Assembly (NCBI RefSeq): GCF_037137075.1
Contig: NZ_JBBBNV010000020.1
Span: forward strand, 26,501 to 90,500
Source of the DNA: JBBBNV01 sp037137075
GTDB lineage: Bacteria; Bacillota; Bacilli; Paenibacillales; NBRC-103111
Reading direction: 5' to 3'
DNA length: 64,000 nt
In this document: in pieces, positions 13,217-21,369 of the stretch
Position numbering within the stretch: the stretch's first letter is position 1
Layout of the letters: each line of letters begins with the position of its first letter
Notes under the pieces: model-generated
The model's input: only the letters and a program-made list of their open reading frames with translations
Told to the model about the DNA's origin: nothing
The model's database searches: none
Made by a program: the position numbers and the translations under genes

Positions 13217-15127
13217 ATGGAACCGATTCGAAAGCAGGAAACGAGCCGGGAGAATATCCGTTTGCGCTTGAAAGAAAGCTTCCCCGTGTGGCTCGGGCAG
13301 CTGGAGCGCCGTTTTTTCCATATAAGAGGGGCTGTGTTTTTGTGTGATGAACACGGAGTTCTGATTGAGTTTCGTACTTCTTATGAATGCAGCCCGCAGC
13401 AGCTGGCGCAAATGGGCCTGAAGAGGGGGGCGGACTGGTCTGACCTGAATAGCGGAGATAATGCTGTGATGGCCTGTTTGGCCTCCAAGCAGCCTGAAAT
13501 TCAAAGCTTTCCGATACAACTGGCGGATATGCCGGAACTGGAGCTGGCGGTAACGCCAATCCTGGTTGAAAATTGCGGCTGTGTGCTGGGGATGCTGTAT
13601 ACCTGGGAGCCGGGAATCGACTTCAGGAACGCTATCCGGAGCCTGGAGCTGTCCTACACCGCATCGTTCATGCTATATGAGGAACAAGAAACGAATACCA
13701 GTCTCACCCTGGTAAGGCAGCAGTTGGAGAAAGAAGCGATGTTTCGTGACTATATGTATCAAATTACGAAGAAGCTTCATTCCAATATCGATGTTGATTC
13801 GGTTTTGGCGGATATGGTTGCCAGCATCAAGAACCTGTTTCCTCAAGTAACGGTTGATCTGTATTTGTCTCAGGACAACCAGAGCACCTCGATTCCGGTC
13901 AAGCCGCTTCATTTTCATAACAGCGAGGATGATATTTGCACCCGTGCCTTTATGGAGGGACAGCTTATTATTGAGCAGGGCTCTCTCGGGAAGTACCGGG
14001 CCGTCGCAGTTCCTCTATGCGGCAAACAAGGGGTATATGGAGTTCTGCATATCCACATTCATGACGGTAAGCTGGGCCAATCGGACATTCAATTCATTTC
14101 GATGCTGGCCGATACCGCCGGAAGCGCCTTTGAGAACGCCAAGCTGTACGAGCAGTCGAATCTGCTCATCCACGAATTGCGATTAATTAATGAGATTACC
14201 AAGTGCCTGAATCAGAGTCTCAAGCTGAATGAAATTTTCAACTATGCCTGCAGCGAGCTTCTCAAAATATTCGAGGCCGAATACTGCTGTATTCTGGAGC
14301 AGGATCCGAACCGTCCAGAAGAGCTTGTGGTGAAAGCCAGCAATCTGCCGGGATTATATGAAGAGCAATTCTCCTCTACCTCCGGATTCTCGGGCATTTT
14401 ATTCTCGACCAAAGAGCCGCTCATTATTTCCGACTACAAAGCCAGCGCCAAAGTAGAATCCAAGCTGATGGAGCTGACAGGCTCACATTCCCTTATCGCT
14501 TCTCCGATATTGGTCGGTGGGGAGGTTGCCGGCATTATTATGGTGACCCACCGGACAGCGAACTATTTTTCCTACGAGAATTACAAGCTGCTTCAAATGC
14601 TGTGCGTCCACATCAGCCTCGCGATTTCCAATGCTTCTCTCCACGCTGAAGTGAAAAGAATGGTCATTACCGATCATTTGACCGGGCTGCATGCCCGCCA
14701 TTATTTGGACGAGCAAATCAATCTTCTACAGAAAAAGGATTTTTGCGGATCGCTCATCGTGGTCGATATTGACCTGTTCAAGACGGTGAATGATACGTAT
14801 GGCCATCAAATCGGCGATAAAATCTTGATTCAAGTGAGCGGTATTATTCGTTCCTCGATCCGAAGCCAGGACATTGCGGCCCGGTGGGGCGGAGAAGAAC
14901 TGGCGATATACCTGCCGCAAATCAGCAAAAATCAGGCATTACGGATTGCGGAACGGATTCGGGCGCGGGTGGAAGAAGAAACGAGTCCGAGGGTAACTGT
15001 ATCCTGCGGCGTTTCGGAATGGAACTGGGAAGAAGAACGGGTTACGGTGGAATCGCTGTTTTACAAAGCGGACATGGCGCTGTATGAAGCAAAAAACGGC
15101 GGACGCAATCAAGTGCAGCTCGGATAA
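13217..15127 (+). CDS. Diguanylate cyclase with GAF-type sensor domains
   Basis: A 636-residue protein, with ATG 13217 chosen over GTG 13211 for spacing from AGAAGGA. The N-terminal half has GAF-like segments (about residues 60-160, 190-310 and 325-470), with no membrane helix, so it senses cytosolic signals. The C-terminal domain (about 480-636) is GGDEF: ITDHLTGLHARHYLDEQI, VVDIDLFKTVNDTYGHQIGD, then RWGGEELAIYLP. The active-site loop is GGEEL, an accepted variant of GGDEF. The RSQD sequence five residues before it matches the product-inhibition I-site RxxD. Expected reaction: two GTP to cyclic di-GMP. It lies alone, with a hairpin after the stop. Confidence 0.92.
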   Translation: MEPIRKQETSRENIRLRLKESFPVWLGQLERRFFHIRGAVFLCDEHGVLIEFRTSYECSPQQLAQMGLKRGADWSDLNSGDNAVMACLASKQPEIQSFPIQLADMPELELAVTPILVENCGCVLGMLYTWEPGIDFRNAIRSLELSYTASFMLYEEQETNTSLTLVRQQLEKEAMFRDYMYQITKKLHSNIDVDSVLADMVASIKNLFPQVTVDLYLSQDNQSTSIPVKPLHFHNSEDDICTRAFMEGQLIIEQGSLGKYRAVAVPLCGKQGVYGVLHIHIHDGKLGQSDIQFISMLADTAGSAFENAKLYEQSNLLIHELRLINEITKCLNQSLKLNEIFNYACSELLKIFEAEYCCILEQDPNRPEELVVKASNLPGLYEEQFSSTSGFSGILFSTKEPLIISDYKASAKVESKLMELTGSHSLIASPILVGGEVAGIIMVTHRTANYFSYENYKLLQMLCVHISLAISNASLHAEVKRMVITDHLTGLHARHYLDEQINLLQKKDFCGSLIVVDIDLFKTVNDTYGHQIGDKILIQVSGIIRSSIRSQDIAARWGGEELAIYLPQISKNQALRIAERIRARVEEETSPRVTVSCGVSEWNWEEERVTVESLFYKADMALYEAKNGGRNQVQLG

Positions 15128-15146
15128 TCAAACGAGGAACAAGAAT

Positions 15147-15192
15147 AACAACCTTCTTCATGGAAACGCTAAACGTGAAGGAGGTTGTTTTT
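15147..15192 (+). terminator. Hairpin that is both terminator-like and covers a ribosome site
   Basis: AACAACCTTCTTCA (15147-15160) pairs with TGAAGGAGGTTGTT (15176-15189) over 14 bp with one G-U, and is followed by TTT. The right arm contains the AAGGAGG site of the lipoprotein gene at 15195. It could end the cyclase transcript, hide the next ribosome site, or both. Confidence 0.6.
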
Positions 15193-15194
15193 CG

Positions 15195-15983
15195 ATGGGC
15201 AATCAAAAAACAGGCAGGCGAACCGTAAAAATCATGTCGGCCGTGCTTGGCGTTGCGGCGGCTTGTTCGGCTTGCACAGCGGGTACGGGAACAGCAAATC
15301 CCGAGCAGGCGCTGAGCCAGGCGATTTCAGGCATAAAAGGGAAGAGCGCGTATGCGTTTCAGGGAAAGTCCGAGCTGAAAATTGAAGGCACAACCTATGT
15401 GAATCAGGTCGGATTCGAAGGTTATGTTCAAAATAACCGGCTCATTCAAACGAGCGGGCTTCCCCAGACGGCCGCCGCCGGTTCCTCTGAACCGGGAGCA
15501 GCGTGGAGCCCGATGCAAAAGCTGGAGCAGTTTGAGCAATCCGCCGGCAGAGTCCGCGAAAATAAAGAGCTGTCCCGCGGAGGTGTTACCGTGCTGGACC
15601 TGGAGCTAACCCCGGAGGAATCCAAGAACGAGTGGAGCAGCCGGACAGCCGCGCTGCAGCAAACCCCGGAGGAGCGGGTAGCCTCATTCCGCAAAATGCA
15701 CCGTCTCAGCGACAAGGAGGCGGATGCAATGAAGCAAGAACTGCAGGCAGCCACTCAGGACTATCAGACCGAGCTGCAGGACATGCTGCGTACCTTATCC
15801 GTACAGACGCTCCACCGAATTTGGATAGACAACGCGACATCCCTGCCCAAAAAGCTGGAGACCCGATCCACGCTCCGTTATGAGACAGCGGGCACGCCCC
15901 GGGAAGAAACAACGACAGACAGCTATGAATTCCGGGAAGCTTCAGGCGGCTTGCTGCCGTCCAGCCAGGCGGTAAAGAAATAA
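15195..15983 (+). CDS. Predicted lipoprotein of unknown function
   Basis: A 262-residue protein with ATG 15195 placed 10 bases after GAAGGAGG. The N-terminus (MGNQKTGRRTVKIMSAVLGV) is a signal peptide with Arg residues and ends in AAACSAC, a lipobox-like site. The mature part starts with TAGTGTANPEQALSQAISGI and contains strands with LKIEGTTYVNQVGFEGYVQN, as in periplasmic-side lipoproteins of the LolA/DUF6612 kind. A helical region rich in Glu and Gln follows. The match to any named family is uncertain. A role at the cell surface is inferred. Translation may be controlled by the hairpin covering its ribosome site. Confidence 0.7.
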   Translation: MGNQKTGRRTVKIMSAVLGVAAACSACTAGTGTANPEQALSQAISGIKGKSAYAFQGKSELKIEGTTYVNQVGFEGYVQNNRLIQTSGLPQTAAAGSSEPGAAWSPMQKLEQFEQSAGRVRENKELSRGGVTVLDLELTPEESKNEWSSRTAALQQTPEERVASFRKMHRLSDKEADAMKQELQAATQDYQTELQDMLRTLSVQTLHRIWIDNATSLPKKLETRSTLRYETAGTPREETTTDSYEFREASGGLLPSSQAVKK

Positions 15984-15997
15984 TTCCGTTAAAGCCG

Positions 15998-16103
15998 AAG
16001 AACCTTGAGGTTCCCTGTACGGACTGTGACCGGCAAGAGGAGCGGTTGAAGCGCGCCTTGTTCTTGTTACAGTTCTAATCAACAGGGAATTTACAAGGTT
16101 CTT
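15998..16103. other. Long-range inverted repeat after the lipoprotein gene
   Basis: AAGAACCTTG (15998-16007) pairs perfectly with CAAGGTTCTT (16094-16103). TCCCTG (16012-16017) pairs with CAGGGA inside it. The result is a large hairpin with about 65 bases in the loop, followed by TTAGGTT. It may act as a terminator or stabilise the 3' end. Confidence 0.4.
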
Positions 16104-16147
16104 TTAGGTTATTGCCGCATGTGGTTCAACTGACCGCCGTCGTGCAG

Positions 16148-16185
16148 CAAAGCACCGCGCGCCGAGAGCTGCGCGCGGTGCTTTG
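16148..16185. terminator. 15-bp GC-rich hairpin after the aminopeptidase gene
   Basis: CAAAGCACCGCGCGC and GCGCGCGGTGCTTTG pair perfectly over 15 bp with an 8-base loop, one base past the aminopeptidase stop. Neither side has a strong T run, so termination may rest on stem strength. Confidence 0.65.
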
Positions 16186-16186
16186 C

Positions 16187-17308
16187 TTAGGAGGATTTTA
16201 AATGATCGGGATTTAACGGCTCAAGCTCCGGGATGACGAACAGCCCGTCCTTCCGGATCAGCCGGTTGTCAAAGTACAGCTCGCCGCCGCCGTACTCCGG
16301 CCGTTGAATGAGCACCAGATCCCAGTGAATGGAGGAGCGGTTGCCGTTATCCGCCTGCTCGTAAGCCTGGCCGGGAGTGAAATGAATGCTGCCGGCAATT
16401 TTCTCATCAAACAAGATATCCTTCATCGGATGCAGAATATACGGATTGACGCCGACGGCGAATTCACCGATATAGCGTGCGCCTTCATCCGTGTCCAGAA
16501 TGCGGTTCAGCCGCTCGGTATCGTTGGCGGATGCCTCTACAATTTTACCGTTTTCAAACCGGAGCTTCACGTTTTCGAACACGAAGCCGTTGTACGGGCT
16601 CGGAGTGTTATAGGCAATGACCCCGTTTACCGATAGTTTGACGGGAGAGCAGAATACTTCTCCGTCCGGAATGTTCATTTCCCCTGCGCACTTGATGGCG
16701 GGAATGTCCTTGATGGAGAAGGTCAGGTCGGTGCCGTTTCCGGTCAAACGCACGCTATCCGTCTTGTTCATCAGCTGAACGAGAGCGTCCATGCTCGCGT
16801 TCATTCTGGAATAATCCATGGTGCACACATCGAAATACAGCTTCTCGAACGCATCGGTGCTCATGGAGGCCAGCTGAGACATGGACGGCGAGGGGTAGCG
16901 CAAGACAACCCATTTCGTATTTTTTACACGGATGCTGGAGTGGACATGATGGTTGTACAAGGTATTGTAAAGCTTCATCTTGGCATCAGGCACATCGGAT
17001 AGCTCATAGATGTTATTCCCGCCGCGCACACCGATGTACGCCTGCATCATGCTCATCTGCCGGGCGTCGAATTCAGCCCAGGTTCTTATCTGCGCCTCTG
17101 TCGCATCCAGCAGCAGCTCCCGGATAATTTGATGATCCCGAACATTGACGAACGGATGGCCTCCGGCGGCATGTATTTTTTGAACGAGAGCCCGGACCAG
17201 GGCGTTGTCAATCCCGAAAGCCTCGACAAGCACATTCTCCCCGGGCTGGACTGTGGTTGAATAATTGACCAGAACATCCGCGAGGCGTTCTAATCTTGGA
17301 TCTAACAT
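16187..17308 (-). CDS. M29-family aminopeptidase
   Basis: A 373-residue protein starting at ATG 17308 with AAAGGTGGG about 10 bases upstream; a GTG four codons earlier is possible. The sequence matches thermophilic aminopeptidase (AmpS/PepS/AP-II, family M29): LERLADVLVNYSTTVQPGEN, then LTGNGTDLTFSI, the metal-site glutamate region AGEMNIPDGEVFCSP, then HFTPGQAYEQ and NRSSIHWDLVL near the end. These enzymes are cytosolic, co-catalytic metallopeptidases removing N-terminal residues in peptide recycling. It is transcribed alone. Confidence 0.9.
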   Translation of the reverse strand: MLDPRLERLADVLVNYSTTVQPGENVLVEAFGIDNALVRALVQKIHAAGGHPFVNVRDHQIIRELLLDATEAQIRTWAEFDARQMSMMQAYIGVRGGNNIYELSDVPDAKMKLYNTLYNHHVHSSIRVKNTKWVVLRYPSPSMSQLASMSTDAFEKLYFDVCTMDYSRMNASMDALVQLMNKTDSVRLTGNGTDLTFSIKDIPAIKCAGEMNIPDGEVFCSPVKLSVNGVIAYNTPSPYNGFVFENVKLRFENGKIVEASANDTERLNRILDTDEGARYIGEFAVGVNPYILHPMKDILFDEKIAGSIHFTPGQAYEQADNGNRSSIHWDLVLIQRPEYGGGELYFDNRLIRKDGLFVIPELEPLNPDHLKSS

Positions 17309-17632
17309 CGCTAATCCCACCTTTGTTATGATTAGTTATTCACCTGTGCTATGGTTATTATAGACAATTCCCCGCACAAATCCTAATCGTTTTTGCTTCA
17401 CGCAGCATGAAATTTTCCGCCCCGGACGGGGGACGCTAAGAGCGGAAGCGAACATGCCTGAACCTGGAATCTGTATTCCCTTATTCCTGAAAATGGCATC
17501 CTCAAAACGGCGGACGGCGGAGGTGGGTGCAAGGAAACATTTGCTTGCGCTGTGAGCGGTTCCAATGTATCATAGGAAACAAGAAGCTTGGCTTTTATAA
17601 TTGACACTGATAATTGACAGGAGGATTTCCTT
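17309..17632. other. Divergent intergenic region with repeated box
   Basis: It contains the aminopeptidase promoter area (minus-strand TATAAT near 17357) and, just before the HPr-like gene, a TATAAT (17596-17601). The 10-bp direct repeat ATAATTGACA occurs twice (17597-17606 and 17610-17619), immediately before the ribosome site. No gene is seen between them. Confidence 0.45.
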
Positions 17633-17881
17633 ATGACGAATACAAGTAATGCAGCTGTTGTGGAAATTTCCAAAACGGCCAATAAGTTCCGTTCATCGAT
17701 CGTGCTTCAGTACGATAACAAATTTATTGATGTCAAAAGCATCCTGGGCTTGTTCACGACGCTGCTGGATACGGGCAAATACGATTTGCACGTGCATGGT
17801 CCGGATGCGAATGAGGCAAAAGCCGCGATGAGCGAAGTTTTTGCAAAGCACAACCTGGCGATTAACGTCATTGAAGACTAA
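17633..17881 (+). CDS. HPr-like protein lacking the active-site histidine
   Basis: An 82-residue protein behind GACAGGAGG. It aligns with HPr over EISKTANKFRSSIVLQYDNK and VDVKSILGL-like FIDVKSILGLFTTLL. The serine of the SILG motif corresponds to the regulatory Ser46 of HPr and Crh. The position of the phosphorylated His15 (HARPA in HPr) is replaced by SNAAV, so it cannot carry phosphate from enzyme I. The first strand is also short. This resembles Crh, a regulatory HPr paralogue, rather than a sugar-transport phosphocarrier. A regulatory role through HPr kinase is an inference from the preserved serine. Confidence 0.75.
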   Translation: MTNTSNAAVVEISKTANKFRSSIVLQYDNKFIDVKSILGLFTTLLDTGKYDLHVHGPDANEAKAAMSEVFAKHNLAINVIED

Positions 17882-17908
17882 TCCGATTGCCATACATGTA
17901 AGCGACAG

Positions 17909-17950
17909 GAGCATTTTCCGTTGTATAGATGGAAAATGTTCTTTTTATTT
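17909..17950 (+). terminator. Terminator of the HPr-like gene
   Basis: GAGCATTTTCC pairs with GGAAAATGTTC (one G-U) around an 11-base loop and is followed by TTTTTATTTT. Confidence 0.9.
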
Positions 17951-18040
17951 TGAACTGCAGCATTCTCTTGTGTATTGTCCCGTTTTCGTCTAAACTTAGG
18001 ATAAGAGCACGGAAGAGCAAGTAGGACAGGGGGAAATGGG

Positions 18041-18340
18041 ATGTCATCATCGGAATTGTCGGTGGATCTTGCCGCCAAAGCGTATAATCTTCTGCAGGAA
18101 GATGCGAATAAAATTGCCAAACTGATTGAAGTACAAATGGACACACTGACCAATCGCCGCTGTCCGTTGTACGAAGAAGTATTGGATACACAAATGTACG
18201 GTTTGTCACGGGAAATTGATTTTGCGGTGCGGGCCGGGCTTATCGTGGAGTCGGACGGCAAAGCGATTTTGGCTGCATTGGAACGCAATTTGGCCAAATT
18301 GTACGAAGCGCTTAACTATAAAAAAGAACAACAATCCTAA
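18041..18340 (+). CDS. ylaN: YlaN-family protein (UPF0358)
   Basis: A 99-residue helical protein (LAAKAYNLLQEDANKIAKLI, then CPLYEEVLDTQMYGLSREID and FAVRAGLIVESDGKAIL) that matches YlaN over its full length. In B. subtilis ylaN sits next to ftsW and has been linked to iron homeostasis and Fur activity. Here a Ca2+/H+ antiporter and an Asp23 gene separate it from ftsW. It has its own terminator. Confidence 0.92.
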   Translation: MSSSELSVDLAAKAYNLLQEDANKIAKLIEVQMDTLTNRRCPLYEEVLDTQMYGLSREIDFAVRAGLIVESDGKAILAALERNLAKLYEALNYKKEQQS

Positions 18341-18341
18341 C

Positions 18342-18371
18342 AAAAAGCAGCCCGCCCGGAGCTGCTTTTTT
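18342..18371 (+). terminator. Terminator of ylaN
   Basis: AAAAAGCAGC and GCTGCTTTTT pair over 10 bp around a 9-base loop and the stem runs into a T stretch. It also lies just beyond the 3' end of the convergent antiporter gene, so it may serve both. Confidence 0.9.
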
Positions 18372-18390
18372 GTATGCGCACACGATGAAG

Positions 18391-19440
18391 TTAGACGAGG
18401 AAAAACGCGATTCCAAGAATGACATAGACGACCAGCAGCAGGACGCCTTCATACCAGTTGGTCCGGCCGTCACGTGAGATGGAAGCGGCGATAAACACGC
18501 TGGTGCCGATGGCCACAAGCTCATAGGTCGAGAACACCATATCCATCGGGCTGCCGTACAGCCAGCTTACAAAAATAAGCACCGGCGCCACAAACAAGGC
18601 CACCTGCAGGCTGCTGCCGACAGCAATTTCAACGGCGGCGCCGATTTTGTTTTTCATCGCCATGAAGATGGCCGCGCTGTGCTCGGCGGCGTTGCCGATA
18701 ATGGCAATCAGGAATGCTCCGACGAACAGCTCGGATAGTCCGAAGCGCTGACTAAACGGCTCTACGGAGCCGACCAGCCATTCGCTGATAAAGGCGACCA
18801 TGACAGTGGCCAGGATGAGGAACAGGACGGACTTGCCCTTGGACCACATCGGTTCAGCGTGCTCGACGGCTTCATCAGCAAGCTCATCCTTATGGGTTAC
18901 CATGGAGAAGATGAGCCACAAAATATAGGCCAAAATGAGGATGCCCGCCACCAGCAGGCTGAAAAGCTCATTTTCCCAACGGACAAGGCTGCTTTTGAAC
19001 ACCGCCGGAATAAAAAGAGCAATAACGGCCAGCAGCATCAAGGAGGCGCTGGAGCCGGCTAGCATCGCATTGTAGCTCTGGACCTTGTACTTCAGGCCGC
19101 CTAGAAGGACGCTGAGCCCGAGGACCAGCAGCAGGTTCCCGATAATCGAGCCGGTGATGCTGGCTTTGACCAGCTCGTGCATTGACGGGCCTTCCCGAAT
19201 GAGGAAAATGGCGATGATGAGCTCGACGGCGTTACCGAAGGTGGCATTCAGGAAGCCGCCAAGCCGTTCACCCGCATAGTGCGCGACACTCTCCGTCGCT
19301 TTGCCCATAAAAGCCGCCGCAAACACGACGGCCAGGGACGCTAAAATCAGCTGTACTGTTCCATCCCAATGTGAATAATGGGCTATGCCGCTAATGACAA
19401 AAAAACCAAGAAGCAGCCCATAGAACAATTTTCGTTTCAT
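18391..19440 (-). CDS. Ca2+/H+ antiporter (CaCA/Cax family)
   Basis: A 349-residue membrane protein. The start is placed at ATG 19440 (MKRKLFYGLLLGFFVISGIA) behind GGGGTGAT; an upstream in-frame ATG would add 11 residues without a ribosome site. About eleven hydrophobic helices are visible. The two alpha-repeats of the cation/proton exchangers appear as GNAVELIIAIFLIREG and later GNAAEHSAAIFMAMKNKIG; both acidic residues in GNxxE are present. Expected role: export of Ca2+ from the cytosol using the proton gradient, as for YfkE in Bacillus. It faces away from the Asp23 gene. Confidence 0.93.
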   Translation of the reverse strand: MKRKLFYGLLLGFFVISGIAHYSHWDGTVQLILASLAVVFAAAFMGKATESVAHYAGERLGGFLNATFGNAVELIIAIFLIREGPSMHELVKASITGSIIGNLLLVLGLSVLLGGLKYKVQSYNAMLAGSSASLMLLAVIALFIPAVFKSSLVRWENELFSLLVAGILILAYILWLIFSMVTHKDELADEAVEHAEPMWSKGKSVLFLILATVMVAFISEWLVGSVEPFSQRFGLSELFVGAFLIAIIGNAAEHSAAIFMAMKNKIGAAVEIAVGSSLQVALFVAPVLIFVSWLYGSPMDMVFSTYELVAIGTSVFIAASISRDGRTNWYEGVLLLVVYVILGIAFFLV

Positions 19441-19541
19441 TGCGACGATCACCCCGTGAAATATGACAATCATTGCCTTCCAAAATCACCTCCTTACTAT
19501 ACCCGAAAATAGTCGAAAAACAAAATGAAATTCACCAAATG

Positions 19542-19570
19542 TTGCCTGCGGGACCAATCTGATTTAAAAT
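19542..19570 (+). promoter_or_regulatory. Promoter of the Asp23-family gene
   Basis: TTGCCT (19542-19547), a 17-base spacer and TAAAAT (19565-19570), about 30 bases before the start codon. Confidence 0.6.
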
Positions 19571-19601
19571 AGAAGTGATAACCGACGAAAGGGTGAGTAC
19601 A

Positions 19602-19988
19602 ATGACGGAACAAGAACAAACAGGCAACATTCGTATTTCTGATGATGTAGTGGCAACCATTGCCGGCTTGGCAGCCCTTGAAACACCAGGCATTTCCGGT
19701 ATGTCGGGAGGCATTTCCGAAGGATTGGCGAAACGGCTTAGCGGTAAGAATGTCCAAAAGGGAGTTTCCGTCGAAGTAGGCCAGGTGGAGGCGGCGATTG
19801 ATTTGCGGGTCATCGTCAACTATGGCTCCCAAATTCAGGATGTTTGTCGCGATTTGCAGGAAAATGTACGGGAAGCCGTCGAGAATATGACCGGTCTTTC
19901 AGTTGTTGAAGTCAATGTCAAGGTCGAGGGCGTCGCTTTTAAGGAAGAAGAAGTGGTCGAAGAAAAAGAGTATCCGCGCATTAAATAA
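19602..19988 (+). CDS. Asp23/Gls24 family envelope stress protein
   Basis: A 128-residue protein starting at ATG 19602 (AAAGGGTGA upstream). The Asp23 pattern is clear: NIRISDDVVATIAGLAALET, then PGISGMSGG, a basic turn KRLSGKNVQKGVSVEVG, then LRVIVNYGSQIQDVCRDLQE and SVVEVNVKVEGVAF. Such proteins are abundant, membrane-associated through partners, and linked to alkaline or cell-wall stress. A second member (yloU) lies at 55515. It is a single gene with promoter and strong terminator. Confidence 0.92.
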   Translation: MTEQEQTGNIRISDDVVATIAGLAALETPGISGMSGGISEGLAKRLSGKNVQKGVSVEVGQVEAAIDLRVIVNYGSQIQDVCRDLQENVREAVENMTGLSVVEVNVKVEGVAFKEEEVVEEKEYPRIK

Positions 19989-20063
19989 GCTCCGGGCGCA
20001 GTTTGAGCGGGCTTAATCAATTCCATGGCTCTAAGCGTCCAGCAAAGAATCGTCACTGGCGGA

Positions 20064-20128
20064 GCATCTGATGTCCCTTCGCGAAGGACGGCTGCACAGC
20101 CGTCCCGAGGGGATTAGATGCTTTTTTT
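20064..20128 (+). terminator. Long composite terminator after the Asp23-family gene
   Basis: An outer stem GCATCT/AGATGC, a middle stem TCCCTTCG/CGAGGGGA and an inner stem GGACGGCT/AGCCGTCC nest in one structure, followed by seven T. Confidence 0.88.
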
Positions 20129-20160
20129 AGTTGGACTAAGGTGTAGTGCTGGTAGCGCAT

Positions 20161-20219
20161 GAAAAAAGAGAACGTAATCCCGGGAGTGAAAACCGTCTTG
20201 ATTACGCTCTCTTCTTTTT
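20161..20219 (-). terminator. Terminator of ftsW
   Basis: GAGAACGTAATC pairs with GATTACGCTCTC (one mismatch); read leftward the stem is followed by TTTTTTC. The ftsW stop codon lies inside the stem. Confidence 0.85.
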
Positions 20220-21362
20220 TTCGCTTGCCGATTCTCGCGTTGCTTCGCGGGAAATGGAAAGCAGAATCCCCATGGAAGCCATCATCACCAGCAGGGACGA
20301 GCCCCCGTAACTGATGAACGGCAGTGTAACACCGGTAATCGGAATCGTTCCGGTTACGCCTCCGATGTTTATCAATGCCTGCACGGCTACAAGTCCCATA
20401 ATTCCGATGCCAATCAGGGTTCCCTGAATGTCCGGACTACGCAGGGCAACGATGAAGCCCCGCCATATAAACAACAGGTACACGGTTAAAAATAAAAAGC
20501 TGCCGAGAAACCCAAGCTCTTCCCCGATAATCGCAAATATAAAATCGTTGTGCGGCTCGGGCAAGTAGTGCAGCTTCTGGATGCTTTGGCCGATGCCCGT
20601 CCCTGTGAAGCCGCCATGTCCAAGGGCATACAGCGACTGGATAAGCTGATAGCCATCGCCCAACCGATCTTCCCACGGGTTCAGGTACGAGGTGAGCCGG
20701 GCTACCCGATAGCCGGGGCCGTCTTCGCTCGTGAGCAGGTATAGGGTCGAGAATAAACCGGAAATTCCGCCTAGAATGCCGCCGGTTACAAACAGCTGCT
20801 TCAAATCGGCGCCGCCGGCAATAATGACAATCAGCGCGCAGCTGAGCAGAATCATGCAGGAGCCGAAATCGGGCTGAAGCATAATGAGGCCGCATACGAA
20901 GCCGAGAATAATAAGCACCGGAAGCAGGCCTTTTTGAAAATCCCGAAACCGCTCGCCCTTTTTCTGAATCAAGGAAGACAAATATAAAATAACCGCCAGC
21001 TTGGCGAATTCTGTCGGTTGGATTTGGAACGAGCCGAAGATGGGAAGCCAGCTCTTGGCCCCTTTGGTCTCTTCAGCGATGAACAGTACAGTGAACAACA
21101 GAACGACGACCACAGCAAAGTACGGAATAAAGAAGCGCTTCAGCCTCTGAAAAGGGATGTTCATCAGCGCCAGCATCCCAACGGTGCCGAGACCGGCAAA
21201 CAGCACTTGCTTTTTCGTAAAGTACAGCGCATCGTTCAGAAATTTCGGGTTGGATACGGCCATCATGGAGCTGGCGCTGAACACCATAATGATGCCAAAG
21301 CCGACCAACAAAAAGGTGAGAAACAACAACAGGAAATCCGGCGTTCCTCTGCCTCGGCTCAT
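20202..21362 (-). CDS. ftsW: FtsW/RodA/SpoVE family lipid-II polymerase
   Basis: A 386-residue protein with ten hydrophobic helices. The SEDS signatures are present: VFSASSMMA in the first helix, WLPIFGSFQIQPTEFAKLAV, then LPEPHNDFIFAIIGEELGF and the C-terminal TGVTLPFISYGGSSLL. SEDS proteins polymerise glycan strands from lipid II together with a class B PBP. FtsW works at the septum, RodA in elongation and SpoVE in spore cortex. The position near ylaN supports FtsW, but SpoVE cannot be ruled out by eye. It is transcribed with the YugN-like gene 7 bases upstream. Confidence 0.87.
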   Translation of the reverse strand: MSRGRGTPDFLLLFLTFLLVGFGIIMVFSASSMMAVSNPKFLNDALYFTKKQVLFAGLGTVGMLALMNIPFQRLKRFFIPYFAVVVVLLFTVLFIAEETKGAKSWLPIFGSFQIQPTEFAKLAVILYLSSLIQKKGERFRDFQKGLLPVLIILGFVCGLIMLQPDFGSCMILLSCALIVIIAGGADLKQLFVTGGILGGISGLFSTLYLLTSEDGPGYRVARLTSYLNPWEDRLGDGYQLIQSLYALGHGGFTGTGIGQSIQKLHYLPEPHNDFIFAIIGEELGFLGSFLFLTVYLLFIWRGFIVALRSPDIQGTLIGIGIMGLVAVQALINIGGVTGTIPITGVTLPFISYGGSSLLVMMASMGILLSISREATRESASEKKKRA

Positions 21363-21369
21363 ATCCCGC

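Noticed and set aside
13005..13559. 184-codon minus-strand frame over the start of the diguanylate cyclase gene
   Set aside because: Mostly antisense to the cyclase; composition atypical and no ribosome site.
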